Assembly: GCA_910589415.1 (NCBI GenBank)
Contig: OU342638.1
Location: 15,726,014-15,790,013, forward strand
Length of the DNA: 64,000 bases
Origin: Malachius bipustulatus
Taxonomy: Eukaryota > Arthropoda > Insecta > Coleoptera > Melyridae
Direction of reading: 5' to 3'
Below are positions 1 to 11,061 of the stretch, piece after piece (the first letter of the stretch is position 1; every line of letters starts with the position of its first letter). A program made the position numbers and the translations under genes. The notes beneath the pieces are model-generated. The model saw nothing but the letters and a program-made list of their open reading frames with translations, had not been told where the DNA came from and did no database searches.

Positions 1-995
1 AAACACTTTCTTTAGTTCCATTGCAGCTGACGATGTGAATAAACAACCTGAACCACAGAAATACGGTAAGTATTTAGACGAGGAAGCATTCAAATTAAAT
101 TACCGCATCTCTATTAAATTAAGGTATAATTTAATTTTAAAAATGATTTAATTAGATTTAGAAGAATTGGATTAAATAGTGTCATCGCCACTTAAGAAAA
201 CATAATATATACAGAGTGTAGCACTAGCAAAGTCATTATTACGAAAACAAAATTTTTGTTTGTCCGCCCGCAAAAAAAAAATTAACGTGCCAATAAATTT
301 TTTTACCTAATCAGCACCCCCATGCATGAAACAGATTTCATTAATTTTCAAACGCCATTCGTTTGTCCACCATTTTTCTACATTTGTCCAACAAAAATTT
401 TCGTTTGTCCTTTCTCAAAAAAAAAAAGTTACGACCAAATTAAAAAAAAATTGGCAACAACACCAAATGCGAATTTTCATAAAATTCAAACAGGCTTCGT
501 TTGTCCACGTTCGTTTATCCACCCCGCAATAGAAAGTTACAATAAATTCTTTTAGACCAACAATAAGAACTATCTATTTTATAAAATCCTTAACACAATT
601 TATTTGTTTAGATTATTCCGATTTAACAAGTTACAATTCAAGCGATGAAGGTACAGGCGCTTCAAGTAGCATTTCCCACGCTAAACGAAAACAACGGAGA
701 TACCGGTAGGTAAAAGTTGTAACGTTATTTTCTTGAAATCGAATTTAACGTAAATATTTTACAAGGACCACATTTTCAAATTATCAACTGGAAGAACTGG
801 AAAGGGCTTTCCATAAAACGCACTACCCAGACGTATTCTTCCGGGAAGAACTAGCGCTGAGAATTGACCTAACAGAAGCCAGAGTGCAAGTCTGGTTTCA
901 AAACCGAAGAGCGAAATGGAGGAAGCAAGAGAAATTCATGAACAAGACCCTAAACCTACCACATTCCACTATGAATCCACCTAACAGCATGTCCG
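1..995 (+). CDS. Aristaless-related (Pph13/al-like) paired-type homeobox gene, 3' part
   Basis: Three exons can be joined: 1-65 (open to the left edge, donor GTAAGT at 66), 612-705 (acceptor TTTAG, donor GTAGGT at 706) and 766 to about 995 (acceptor ACAAG). Reading frames agree across both introns. The product runs through an acidic/Ser-rich linker into a basic RKQRRYR arm and a complete 60-residue homeodomain. Helix 3 contains [17 protein letters not shown], so recognition position 50 is Gln, the state typical of paired-like proteins without a paired box. These proteins are nuclear DNA-binding transcription factors. The segment [19 protein letters not shown] resembles the insect Pph13 / aristaless / Arx group as I remember it, with Pph13 the best guess. 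A donor-like GGTAAT at 995-1000 suggests a further exon; otherwise the frame reads on to a stop ending at 1087. The 5' exons lie outside the window. The homeodomain call is firm; the orthology is tentative. Confidence 0.85.
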
Positions 996-1087
996 GTAAT
1001 TATTCACCTTCACTATTTTTTTATAGCATGTCGAAGATCGATAAGTTTTGTTTGAACTTTTTGCTTATACCTACAGGGTTTTGGTAA

Positions 1088-1619
1088 AAGTACCTATTAT
1101 TGAATCATACCCATTTGCGTATCACACATTATGGGTGTCATAGTGCCACCATATCTGGCCCCAAAACTTTGGCCATTTTGGAGAAGATGACTGACTGTCT
1201 CTTCCCAGCACTAAACTGCACCTGATTTATATTGCACCAAGTCGCACCGAGCTAGAATCTCTTGTATTTCATTGTTAAGTATGGCAACTTCTTGCTCTCT
1301 ACAAGTATGTGCGTCGATGACAAATGTTCGTGCATCTAAGGTATAAGAAGATCTAAAAGGTCTCAGAAAGAACTCCCATCGACGGCCACATGTAAGAATT
1401 CTGATTTCATTTATGCCAATCCTAATTTCTGAACTTGGAATTCAGATTTCGTTTTATTTTAAGTCAATTTACGGCAGTTTGAAATTAGATTCCAGAAGTG
1501 TGAACTTAATTTTGCTGCTGAAGCGGTAATTGAAATCAAAATCAAATTTGAATTTATTTATCGTATTTATACTAAGAAACGAAAGGTATAATCACTGGAC
1601 TTATTGAGTTTCTTCTTCT
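1088..1619. other. Intergenic or intronic DNA, nothing recognised
   Basis: No splice-bounded reading frame, RNA gene or clear terminal repeat was seen. It may be the next intron of the homeobox gene if the donor at 996 is used. Confidence 0.4.
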
Positions 1620-2300
1620 TCAAGAGCCATCTTCTCTGAGAAGGTTGGCTATCACCACAGCTGTTCTCATCTTTGATGCTGCAGCACAAAACAGCTCAAT
1701 GGAACTACAGTTATACCACAACCTCAAGTTACTTAACCAGGAAATGCGTCTTCTTCCTCTATTTCTTCTTCCCTGCATAATGTTCTGCTGCACTATATAC
1801 TTCTCGCCCCTCAGAACATGGCCCAGCAGATACTTCAACTTCTTCACTTTAACTGTGTTTAATATATCTCCCTTTCCTTTACCATTCTCTCCAGTACTTC
1901 TTCGTTTATTGTTATCCTGTCTACCCAACCTACTCTCAAGATCCTTCTGTATGACCACATCTCAAATGCTTCTAGTCGATCGCTAATATGTTTTTCTTCA
2001 AAGTCCAGGGCTCCATATCCCATAGAACAGTACCGAGAAGACATATAGCATGCAAATTAAGATCTCTACTGCATAATACATTTTTTTTCATCCTGTTAAA
2101 TGTGGTTCTGGCTTTTCCAATTCTGGATATAATTTCCTCTTTCCTCCATGTATTCATTAACCTTCATTGAAAATTGTTCCCACGTATTTATACCGACTGA
2201 CCTTCTCTATTAATTCTCCTTTGATCCATAAATTTTATTGTTGCTGGACTGATTTTGTAATTGTCATAAATTTAGTCTTTTTGGTGTTTAAGGTAAGTCC
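1620..2300 (-). mobile_element. Decayed LINE fragment, reverse-transcriptase C-terminal part
   Basis: On the minus strand, overlapping frames give pieces of the C-terminal region seen in many insect APE-type LINE polyproteins. In order they include a KYVGTIFNEG-like stretch (about 2170-2210), SRIGKARTTFNRMKK, LLGTVLWDMEPWTLKK, RLEAFEMWSYRRILRVGW, LKYLLGHVLRGEKYIVQ, and finally RRRISWLSNLRLWYNCSSIELF near 1650-1750. Several frameshifts separate the pieces and the catalytic RT core is missing, so this is a dead, 5'-truncated copy. The clade is uncertain; it resembles the proteins usually named endonuclease-reverse transcriptase in insect annotations. Confidence 0.75.
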
Positions 2301-2460
2301 ACTCTACTCGCCGCTCATCACTACTTAGTCAACCAAAAGCTCTGTAGATCTTCCAGTGTCTCGGCAATAAGTCTATGGTATCCCTTACCTTACTCCACGC
2401 TGTATTCTTATTTCTTCTGAGAGCTCCTTATCTTCTTTTATATTAGCGGTCTGGTTGAAA

Positions 2461-3883
2461 GTATACAGACATAGATTATTTATTATTCTAACATCATATA
2501 TTTTTATTTTGTTGAGTTGAGCCAGCCCCTTGCTACAGCAAATGAAGTACGCATAAGTACCTTACAACAAATAATTATTATAAAATTTTTCTCGAGCTAA
2601 AATTCTTAGCGACCTTTTCCCTAAAAGTATTGCGCATAAATTCACAGACCCTTGATCGGTGCAACAGGCACGAGAGAATACGTGCGTCGCATGCACAAAA
2701 AGCGATGAGTTGGAAGTCAAAGAGGATGATGTGGAAGTAGCGGTAGAGAGGACGCGCAAAATTTAGGATATGATAGGTCTAAAATAACAAAGGTGCTCAC
2801 TAATAACTGGTCCAAGGGCCAGGATGCAGGAAAGAGGACGAAAGCGTCGGCGGACTGAGAGGAGAGCAGACCCGGTAGCGGTGGCGGCGGACAGACGCGT
2901 GTACCTACGAAGCGAAAAGCTCACCTGTAAATCTACCTTACCTAAACTTATCTTTTTATCTTTTCTGGTGCCTGTATCTTTTTAAACAAAAGCACAACAG
3001 CTTCTAATAATTTACTTTAACGAAATTTGAGTTTGAAACAATTAAAAAACCAAGGGAGTGTTACGGTCGTTCCGAGAAGCTGTGTTTCGAAATAATTAAC
3101 TACAATAACTACAGCCATTACGAGTTTTTCTTCACCGATAGTGAAATATTTCTTCAACATCGAACTAAAATCAAAGCGTATCGCTCGAATAAACAAAAGT
3201 GTTTCTGGCAAATATCTTTAATTAACTTAGACTTTCCGACAGTGACCGACCTCAACGTCGCTTTCATAGAACCTTGGCCGCTTTCATAGGAATTAATTTC
3301 GTAAACAAGGCTGTTTGTGACTTTTCCCTTTTCATTCTCTTGAACATTCGAGGCAGTAACAGCTTCTAGACACCTGGGAAGGCGTTTCCCAATGATAAGT
3401 TTTGAACTTTCGTTGTTATGACTGAGATTTATCAACGAATGTATTGCAGAAGTATCAGGAGGGCATGTACGCAGCAGAGGTTGCAATAATTATTCCCAGC
3501 ATTGGGTTCCTATTATAGCATGAAATGCCATTACGGAACCGCCTCAAACACTGGCTTCTAGTTAAATTGCTATATGCATTTTAGAGGGTTTTCAAATGAC
3601 TTGTAATTTGATATGAAAATGAAATATTTCAGAAAGCCAATTTCCAAAATGGCGATAACATCATAATAATTGATTGATTCTAAAGAAGGTTGTTTTAAAT
3701 TAACAATAAGATAAAACCCCGAAGAAAACGTGTGTGTGTGATACAATTTTCTATATTTTTGAAAAATGTTGATCTGTTTTTTTTTTTGGAATATTAGGTG
3801 GAGAAAACTTTTTTTTTCAAGAAACGATGCATTTATTTGTCTATTTTAGCCACATTAATCATAGCCACAATAACCATGGGAGA
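2461..3883. other. Intergenic DNA without a recognised gene
   Basis: It contains a GC-richer patch at about 2820-2935 and a minus-strand frame at 3154-3486 with no recognisable domain. No splice structure or repeat boundary could be supported. Confidence 0.4.
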
Positions 3884-4770
3884 TACAGGGTCGGTTACAT
3901 GGGGGAAAAAATGGGCAACCAGAAGGACAATGCGCTGGCAGAAAGAGATTTCGAAAATTATTTTTGATTTTCGAATTATTTTGGAGAACAAAATTTTTAA
4001 TTTTCGTTTTTCTTATTTATTGACGTTATTCTTCAAGATTGAGAAAAACTCAAACCACATTTTCATTGCAGCTTAATCAGCTTTATTTTTGTAATGTCAG
4101 TTTTTTTATTTGACAATTCATATTTGCAGGGCCGGACTGAGTTCGATTTTTCAAATACGGCTCTGGATTTGAGATATGACTTAAGATATTTTAATTCTGA
4201 ATTTAATGACGTGCCACATATAATCGTTCAAACGTGTTTCGGACTATAGCTATTGACATCATCAGTTTAATTTCGGTTCTATGATCTTATTAAACTTCTT
4301 CTTCTTCTTGGACTTGCATTACTAATCGTCATCACAATCCGACAAGTCCAAGAAGTTTAATAAGAGCACAGATCCGAAATTTAACTGATGATGTCAATAG
4401 CTATAGTCCGAAACATGTTTTGTATCACACTAATATTATGTGTGGCATTTCATTAAATTCAGAGTTAAAATATCTTTAAATTTTTGCAATAAAAAATCCA
4501 GGGACGTATTTAAAAAAATCGAAGCTCAGTCTGGCCCTGCAAATATGAATCGTCAAATAAAAATCAACAAAAAAAAATAAATAATAAAAAAAAACATCGC
4601 AATATGGTTTCATTTTTCCCAATCTTTAATAATAACTTCAATAAATAAGAAAAACTAAAAATTTTTTTTTTTTACTAATTCGAAAATCAAAAATAGTTTT
4701 TAAAATCTTTTTCTGCCATTGCATTGTCCTTCTGGTTGCCCAGATTTTTCCCTGTTTAACAGACCCTGTA
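3884..4770. mobile_element. Long inverted-repeat (foldback) element with TACAGGGT-type ends
   Basis: The two halves are diverged reverse complements. The left arm begins TACAGGGTCGG at 3884 and the right arm ends ACCCTGTA at 4770. Matching arm segments include 3920-3950 against 4705-4738 (Lys/Arg-free AT-rich spacer between), 4128-4160 against 4520-4555, and 4225-4262 against 4380-4425. The centre, near 4310-4345, carries a CTTCTT run and AAGTCCAAGAAG. There is no coding capacity. The TA-bounded ends group it with the other TACAGGGT elements in this window, so it is read as a non-autonomous Tc1/mariner-like relic. Confidence 0.75.
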
Positions 4771-4831
4771 TTTCCCACATTTTCCGAGATACCCATGCTG
4801 TTCATTCATAGATATCTTATTGGTATCTTGG

Positions 4832-5112
4832 TCCCACACAGCACTACATGTTGCAGAAATGTTGCAGCAACATTGCAATCTTGCATACGCAATTAAAATA
4901 TTGCAAACAAATTTCAGAAATATTGCTCTGCAATGTTTCTCAGCAATATTTCTGCAATATTTCATTGAAATATTGCAAGTTTTGGACATTTAGTCGTTGC
5001 TTGAATCTTGCTGCAACGTTGCAGACAGATTGTGCAATGTTGTGGCAACATTTCAAATATTTCGGTGCAATCTTTCTGCAATATTGCTGAAATATAACTG
5101 TGCTGTGTGGGG
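4832..5112. mobile_element. Motif-array MITE, CCCACACAGCAC termini, flanking TTGG duplication
   Basis: Terminal inverted repeats CCCACACAGCAC (from 4833) and GTGCTGTGTGGGG (to 5112) are flanked by TTGG on both sides (4828-4831 and 5113-5116), a possible 4-bp target duplication. Almost the whole interior is made of degenerate repeats of two related motifs, GCAACATTGCA and GCAATATTTCTGCAATATT, in both orientations. It encodes nothing credible; the apparent reading frames are by-products of the repeat. It is about 281 bp long. See the finding on shared termini with 20526-21589. Confidence 0.75.
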
Positions 5113-5409
5113 TTGGACACAGTGTATATTTAATAATAATTTTTGAAAACTTTTTAATAGCCAAGGAATACAATATTCTATTAACATGAAAAATAAAACA
5201 CTTTAATGATTTGTTACATGTTACATATTATTATTTATAGGTAATAAACTATCTAACATTTTTCAACAGCAAATTTTTTTCTTTGTTGATAACAAATAAA
5301 CGTTTTTGCTTTCAAATATTTCTATTTATTTCTCTAAAAGCACCAATGAAAGCTTCAATCAAATGCCAAGCAGCCAAAAATGTTGGTACTCATTACACCC
5401 TGTCTCTGA

Positions 5410-6342
5410 CTAAGTGAATGAATTTAAAGTGTCGGACAAGCACGCTTTTAATTTTAGTTTCATATTGACATATGTATGTGTATTGTGTATGTGTTTACGT
5501 TTAAAATGTTTAGTCAAATGGTTTGTATACTTAGTTTCAAAAGAACATTCCTGACATTTGTACATTTCAGCGTCCTTTGCATGCTGAAATTTATAATGTC
5601 GAGTCAAATTACCTTTAGTTTTTGCTGCATATAAACATTCCTGACATTTATACATTTCTACATCTTTTGAATGAGCGCAAAGAAAATGTTGAGTCAAATG
5701 TTCTTTCCTTTTTGTCTCATATGAACATTCCGAACACTTGAACACTTCTGAGTCTTTTGAATGTTTACATTTATAATGTCGAGTCACATGACTTTTATAT
5801 TTTGTTTCAAATGAACATTCCTGACATCTGTACACTTTTGAATGTTTATTTTTATTGTGTCGGATCAAATCGCTTTTATCTCTTGCTCCATAAGAACATT
5901 CATTACATTTATGCACTTCACTTACTTTAGCATGTTTATTTTTATAATGTAGGTCGAAGTAATGTCCAATTCGACTTTCATATGGACATTCGTTACATTT
6001 GTAAACGAGTGTAAACACTTCTTCTGTACACTGTTCGTGTTCACGAATATAATGGTCTGTTAAATTATCTTTCCTGTTCGTTTTATAAGGACAATGGGCA
6101 CAGTTAAACTTCGCCTTTCCTTCCTTCTTACTACTTTCAGCAGATTGTTGTAACTCATTTTCTTGAACAAGATCACATCGCCCAAGTTCATCCTCATAAG
6201 ATATTCCAACGTTAGTACTTCTCCTGATCAGCAGGTTCTGCTCCTGTTCAGGTTTATAGTCTTCAATATCAATCTCTTCTTCTTTAAATTCAAAATGTTC
6301 AAAATGAACATCATCTGCTGAGTCTTCAGATTCGTTTCTCAT
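5410..6342 (-). CDS. C2H2 zinc-finger protein, seven fingers
   Basis: This intron-free frame encodes 310 residues from the ATG at 6342-6340. The frame is open upstream to about 6369, but the first codon there is TTG, so 6342 is the better start. The N-terminal 75 residues are acidic (Glu/Asp-rich, FKEEEIDIEDY). Seven fingers follow at about residues 79-102, 114-137, 144-167, 171-194, 201-224, 231-254 and 261-284. Each has C-x2-C-x12-H-x4-H spacing; the linkers are H-A/S-K-D/V-x-E-V/M and do not match the TGEKP consensus. No ZAD, KRAB or BTB domain is seen. Proteins like this are usually nuclear DNA-binding regulators, often lineage-expanded in insects; no specific target or ortholog can be named. 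A large inverted-repeat element starts only about 125 bp upstream of the ATG, so the promoter may overlap transposon sequence. Confidence 0.85.
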   Translation of the reverse strand: MRNESEDSADDVHFEHFEFKEEEIDIEDYKPEQEQNLLIRRSTNVGISYEDELGRCDLVQENELQQSAESSKKEGKAKFNCAHCPYKTNRKDNLTDHYIREHEQCTEEVFTLVYKCNECPYESRIGHYFDLHYKNKHAKVSEVHKCNECSYGARDKSDLIRHNKNKHSKVYRCQECSFETKYKSHVTRHYKCKHSKDSEVFKCSECSYETKRKEHLTQHFLCAHSKDVEMYKCQECLYAAKTKGNLTRHYKFQHAKDAEMYKCQECSFETKYTNHLTKHFKRKHIHNTHTYVNMKLKLKACLSDTLNSFT

Positions 6343-6466
6343 CGGTAAAAGTAACAAAAATATTCTCAAAAATGTTTAATTCAGAAGATCGACTGCGACT
6401 GCAGCTGCAGCTTGAAGAATTTTGTTTATCTTCACTTTCACTTTTCTTTCAATTCAACTTTGAGGA

Positions 6467-8955
6467 GACGGGCCTGACGCCTGAACACTGAACTTAACCT
6501 AGCGCCACAGAATAAAACTTAATAATATTCTGTTTTAGCGCCAAATAGTGTTGCTGTGTTGCCACGTCGTCGCGAATTTCTACAATCACCCAGTGGGATT
6601 AAACGACTTTTGTGAATTTAATTGGCAATGAACTTCGAATTATTACAAATTAGTCTTTGCTTTAGATGTACCTCCGGCATATAGTGGTGTGTAAGAAGTG
6701 TCCATGGACGGGGATATGTTTTTTTTTTTATTTCTCCCACCTATCCTTAAATGCGAAATTAATTTTCACTGTCTTCCGAGCAATTAATTTAGATGAAATT
6801 TCGCACGCGAACTTGACTGTAGATACAGAATAGACTAATGTGCTTTTCGACTAATAATAGTGCCAAAATGGTACAAAGTCCTGGGGCGGAGATATGATTT
6901 TTTTTAACTTTTCAGGCACTAGCTTTGAGTGAGATACTTACTTGACTGTATTCCAAGAAAATTAATTTGGATGGAATACTTTTGTCATATGATTTTTCGG
7001 TGAATGGTTTTTCTATGACGTAATCTGATGAAAATAATTATTTTCAAACAATAAATAGTCCAAACGATGGACTTTTTCAAAAAACTTTTGTCTGATTTGT
7101 CTGATTGTCTGAGAAGAAAAAATAAGATTGGCTCTTACAGTTTGTGTTTAAATTCAGAAGTTTTTGAGTTATAAACAAGTGAAAATCGTCATTTTTCAAG
7201 TTCAAGGCCCTGTACAACGAAAACGGCTCAAGGTAGAGAAAAACGGCTTTACATGTCCCCATTTTAACTTTTCGTGTACTATCCTATGGTGTAGAAACAT
7301 TTGTACTTTCTTTGATTTTTTTATTTGGCGACGCGCGTGGAGAAATTACAAAATTTTTCAAATTTTTTATCACCCTGTATAATCATTTCATCTACATCAT
7401 AGAGGATAGTACACGAAAAGTTAAAATAGGGACATGTAAGCCGTTTTTCTCTATTATATCTTCAATCGTTTTCGTTGTACAGGGCCTTGAACTTGAAAAA
7501 TGACGATTTTCACTTGTTTATAACTCAAAAACTTCTGAATTTAAACACCAACTGTAAAAGCCAATCTTATTTCCTCTTCTCAGACAATCTGAAAATGCAA
7601 TAACACAGGAGCATTCCATTTAAAAAAACATAACTTTGATATGCCACTGTCATATGGGACACTCTGTATACTCCAAAATAATTTTAAATTAATGGCCATT
7701 GTGATCCTGTACTTAAATTTTGCAAAAAAAATTTGAAAAAATCCATCGTTTGGCCTACAGAGACCGCTTCGAATAAGCTGGGACACCTGTATATCGAAAA
7801 TAAAAATTTTGGTTTTTGTTTAATTTTATAAATTCTTCGTTAACTTGATTTTTTTAAATGCCGAATCACTTGAAAAAACAATATGCCGCCAATAAAAGAA
7901 TTAATCTCATCCAAATTAATTGCTCGGAAGACAGTCAAATTTCGCATTCAAAGCTGGCGCCCAAAAAAAAAAAATCATATCTCCGTGCATGGACACTTAT
8001 GCACCACTATTTGTCGGAGGTATAGATTATTTCAAGGTATAAGGAAACTCGTAAATTATATTGCCATCATTAAGCTGTCCAGAAATTACCCCTTAACAAT
8101 AGAAAGCAATGTAAATAAACACCTGGGACGGCAGGCTCCCTCAGCCTGCACTAATGCCGGTCAGGGCCGCATTAAGGTTTAAGCATCGTTTCGTTTCTAC
8201 AAAAACGGCTGGAGTAGAAAATGTCCTGAATTTTACATATTATTATTTAGATTTCATTTAGATTTTTTAGTCTATTTCTTAATAACAAAAATACACTATT
8301 GAGGGCGACATCACTTTACGAAAATCACCCAAACTCATCAAATGTCCATCGAAAAAGGGTAAAGGCAAAGGGTAAAAATGGCTAAAATTTCGATAACCAT
8401 TTATGAGCACTTTTTTGAAGGAATTAAACTGAAACTTTTACAGTAGACAAATATACTAGAAACCTTTAACTTTAAAAAATTTCAAGAAGAAATGGAGAAA
8501 GAACGGATATTCGAATTTTGAAAAAAAATGTTTTTGGCATGGTGTTTATTTCACTAAAATTTAAAATTTTCAATTTTCAAAACTTTCCTGTAACTTTTCC
8601 CGAATTTATAGGTAGTGTAAAAAAAACTTCTCCTTAGTACGGTCCATTGTCGTCATAAACCATATCTGCAGACAGTTTACAGATATTTTATAGTAGTACT
8701 TATTATTTACGAGTTTCCTTATACCTTTTGAAACGATGAAGTATACATCTAAAGCAAAGATTAATTTGTAATAATTCGAGGTCCATTGCCAATTAAATTC
8801 AGGAAAGTCGTTTAAAATCCCACTGAAGTGATTGTAGAAAATAGCGACGACGTGGCAACACTGCACGAGAATATGTACTGTCGGCGCTAGAGCTTGGCGG
8901 CTTTGGCGCATGCCGCGCATGGCGCTAGGTTCAGGCCCGTCTTTGACGGCCATAT
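6467..8955. mobile_element. Giant inverted-repeat element or composite of foldbacks, about 2.5 kb
   Basis: Outer arms match between 6467-6700 and 8755-8955 (GACGGGCCTGA... / ...TCAGGCCCGTC, the GTTGCCACGTCGTCGC block, and the AATTGGCAATG block). Middle arms match between 6660-6810 and 7890-8040 (CTTCCGAGCAATTAATTTAG against CTAAATTAATTGCTCGGAAG with small differences). Inner arms match between about 7060-7300 and 7395-7590, with the turn near 7340-7380 marked by CACCCTGTATAATC. The segment 8120-8600 has no obvious partner and may be a separate insertion. No transposase frame survives. A partial third copy of the outer end lies at 19045-19310. Confidence 0.7.
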
Positions 8956-9349
8956 CGAAATGAGCCATCATACTGATCATATTTTGCTGTTTCCGTTTTT
9001 GTAATAATTTCCTGATTTCATAAATTCAAACCCATATTATTGTTAATTTATTTTTCAAAAAATGAATGTTAGGTATATTATTATTGATAAACATTAAACT
9101 TCCAGTCATTTCTTCTTCTTCTACCTTTTCTTTTTTGGCCTCTACCTACTTCTGAACTTAGCCAGCCCACTTCTTTTACTGAATTCTTCGGAAACTTGAC
9201 ATTTTGTTGCTGCCACCATCATCAGCAGAATGCAGCAAACATCTTATTATATGTATATTTACATCTTTTGGGGCTTTCTATTTTTGAACATTCAGTCACA
9301 TATGGCAAACTTTATTTATCACGCTGAATCTAATAAGCTTTTCATAAAG

Positions 9350-10791
9350 CAGGGTTTCCACATGTGCATTTCCATGCGGCATGTCGGTTGCAGCATCAAA
9401 ATGCATATGCATTTCTGTATTCACACCATGCATTTCTGAGCAAAAACGACATGCGCGTGGAAATGCACGGAATTAGAACTTGTTCTAATTTCATGCATTT
9501 TTATCATGCATTTCTAGTGAAATCACAGTCATATTTGTGCTACCAACCGCAAATTTAAAAGACATGTGGTACTATGGCAGTTCGTATTTACTAACATGTT
9601 GATCTAACCTAACCCTAACCTATTTAATATTTAATTTGGTAATTAGAATTAGATATACAGGGTGTTAGTTAAGTACGGGGCCAAACTCCAAGGGGTGCTT
9701 CCTTGAGTGATTTTAAGAAGAAAAGTTCAAATAAACATGGGTCCGAAAATGCATATTTTTCAAGATACAGGGTGTCAAACTTTTATTTTTTTTTCTCGAA
9801 AACAAAGCAAGATATGAAAAAACTCAAAAGATAAAATAGTTGTATTTCTAGTTGTTTAATTCGAAAAAAAATACAAAATAAAAAAAAAGTCAGTGGCGCC
9901 CAATTTTTTAATCCAAAATATTAGTTAGACTGTCTTCCGGGACGCCACTGGAATTAATAATTTTAATCTAATTGGGGCTAAATTACCCTCTTGTTATTAC
10001 AAACAGAACTGCCAAATTTCAACAAAATTGATTGAAAGAGTTTCGAGATATTCACGAACATTCGAATTTTTTTTTTTAAGTTTGACACCCTGTATCTTGA
10101 AAAATATGCATTTTCGGACCCATGTTTATTTGAACTTTTCTTCTTAAAATCACTCAAGGAAGCACCCCTTGGAGTTTGGCCCCGTACTTAACTAACACCC
10201 TGTATAAATATATTTGTTTTTAAATATATTATACTTTCCGTTTCCATTTTCAAGGAGTGATTTGAATAAGTGCAAAAAAATTTAGAAATGAATAAGTCAA
10301 AGAGTAAATTTAATTAGACGCGATCCATAACAGAAGATCTGATAATTTTGTATGAAACCCAGCCGGTGTTATATGTAACCAATATGAAAGACTACAAAAG
10401 ACTACTCATATACTTGATAACAGGATATTCAATATTTATTCATTGTTACCTCATTAGTTCTTTCTTACACAAAACGGTAAGTTGAAGTTCTTACTGTGAG
10501 AACATATAAATTATTGTCGAAGGTGAGAACTTACATTATATTGAAATTATTGAATGATAAAACTGTAAGGTTATGTTACTGTTACTTGTTTTTACCGCCA
10601 AATTTCAGTCCAGCTCTGGCAACAGAAAGTATACACACTAAGCTTTAGTTGGTAGAACGGAAAATTCCCTACTTTCAGTTATATCGTGCAGCATAATTGC
10701 ATTAGTGTAAACCTGCGTACAATTTCGAGCTGCACGTGCATTTTAATGCTGCATTTGCATGCTGCAGTGAAATGCACATGTGGAAACCCTG
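9350..10791. mobile_element. hAT-like non-autonomous element with ATGCATTTC motif array
   Basis: Terminal inverted repeats CAGGGTTTCCACATGTGCA (9350) and its complement ending CCCTG at 10791 match over about 25 bp. CAG...CTG ends of this kind are typical of hAT elements. Subterminal DNA on both sides is an array of ATGCATTTC / GAAATGCAC / GCATGC words (9360-9530 and 10728-10780). The predicted 8-bp duplication (9342-9349 against 10792-10799) is only loosely similar, consistent with age. The interior has no transposase and itself contains the foldback at 9656-10204. Confidence 0.65.
9656..10204. mobile_element. TACAGGGTGTTAG foldback MITE, copy 1
   Basis: This 549-bp element has long terminal inverted repeats beginning CAGGGTGTTAGTTAAGTACGG and is flanked by TA at both ends (9656-9657, 10203-10204). 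The central part holds a shorter inverted pair, CAGTGGCGCCC / GACGCCACTGG. It is almost identical to 22253-22801. It has no coding capacity and is read as a Tc1/mariner-type non-autonomous element. Confidence 0.85.
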
Positions 10792-10920
10792 CTTAATAGT
10801 TTTAGAAAAAAATTATCATGTAATTTTGCTAGGTTAAGAAAATAATGCACAAATGTGCATGTATATATGGATATAAAATTTATTATTATTAAATTTATAT
10901 GTAATAAAAAAAAAAATAGT

Positions 10921-11061
10921 TATTTATGTATCAAGGGAGTTATGAGGATGTTAATTACAGCGAGGGCAACATATTGCAATCCCGAGGGACGTTAGTCCCT
11001 AGGGTTTGTTAAGTTGCCCGAGGTTATTAACATCCAATAACTCACGTGATACATAATTTAT
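10921..11061. repeat. Imperfect hairpin repeat
   Basis: TTATGTATCAAGGGAGTTAT...GATGTTAAT on the left pairs with ATTAACATCCAATAACTC...GATACATAA on the right. An inner hairpin GGGACGTTAGTCCC sits near the centre. Related GGGAGTTA words recur at 11242-11290. It is probably a small non-autonomous element or its relic. Confidence 0.6.

Larger units (their letters stand above)
9243..10900. mobile_element. Partial copy of the TACACCGTTCAC element, interrupted by a hAT-like insertion
   Basis: Flanking segments 9243-9349 and 10792-10900 align with continuous sequence at about 22000-22200 (+) and 50220-50420 (-). The match includes TTTACATCTTTTGGGGCTTTC on the left and ATTATCATGTAATTTTGC on the right. 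In those paralogs the two parts are adjacent, so 9350-10791 is an insertion. Both termini of this copy are lost. Confidence 0.65.

Noticed and set aside
3154..3486. 110-codon minus-strand ORF
   Set aside because: No domain, splice signals or homolog recognised. It may be a very old transposon remnant, but that cannot be supported.
4848..5090. 80-codon Cys-rich ORF
   Set aside because: It is the translation of the GCAATATT/GCAACATT array.
9602..9622. CTAACCTAACCCTAACCT, resembling the insect telomere repeat CCTAA
   Set aside because: Only about three imperfect units; too short to call an interstitial telomere array.
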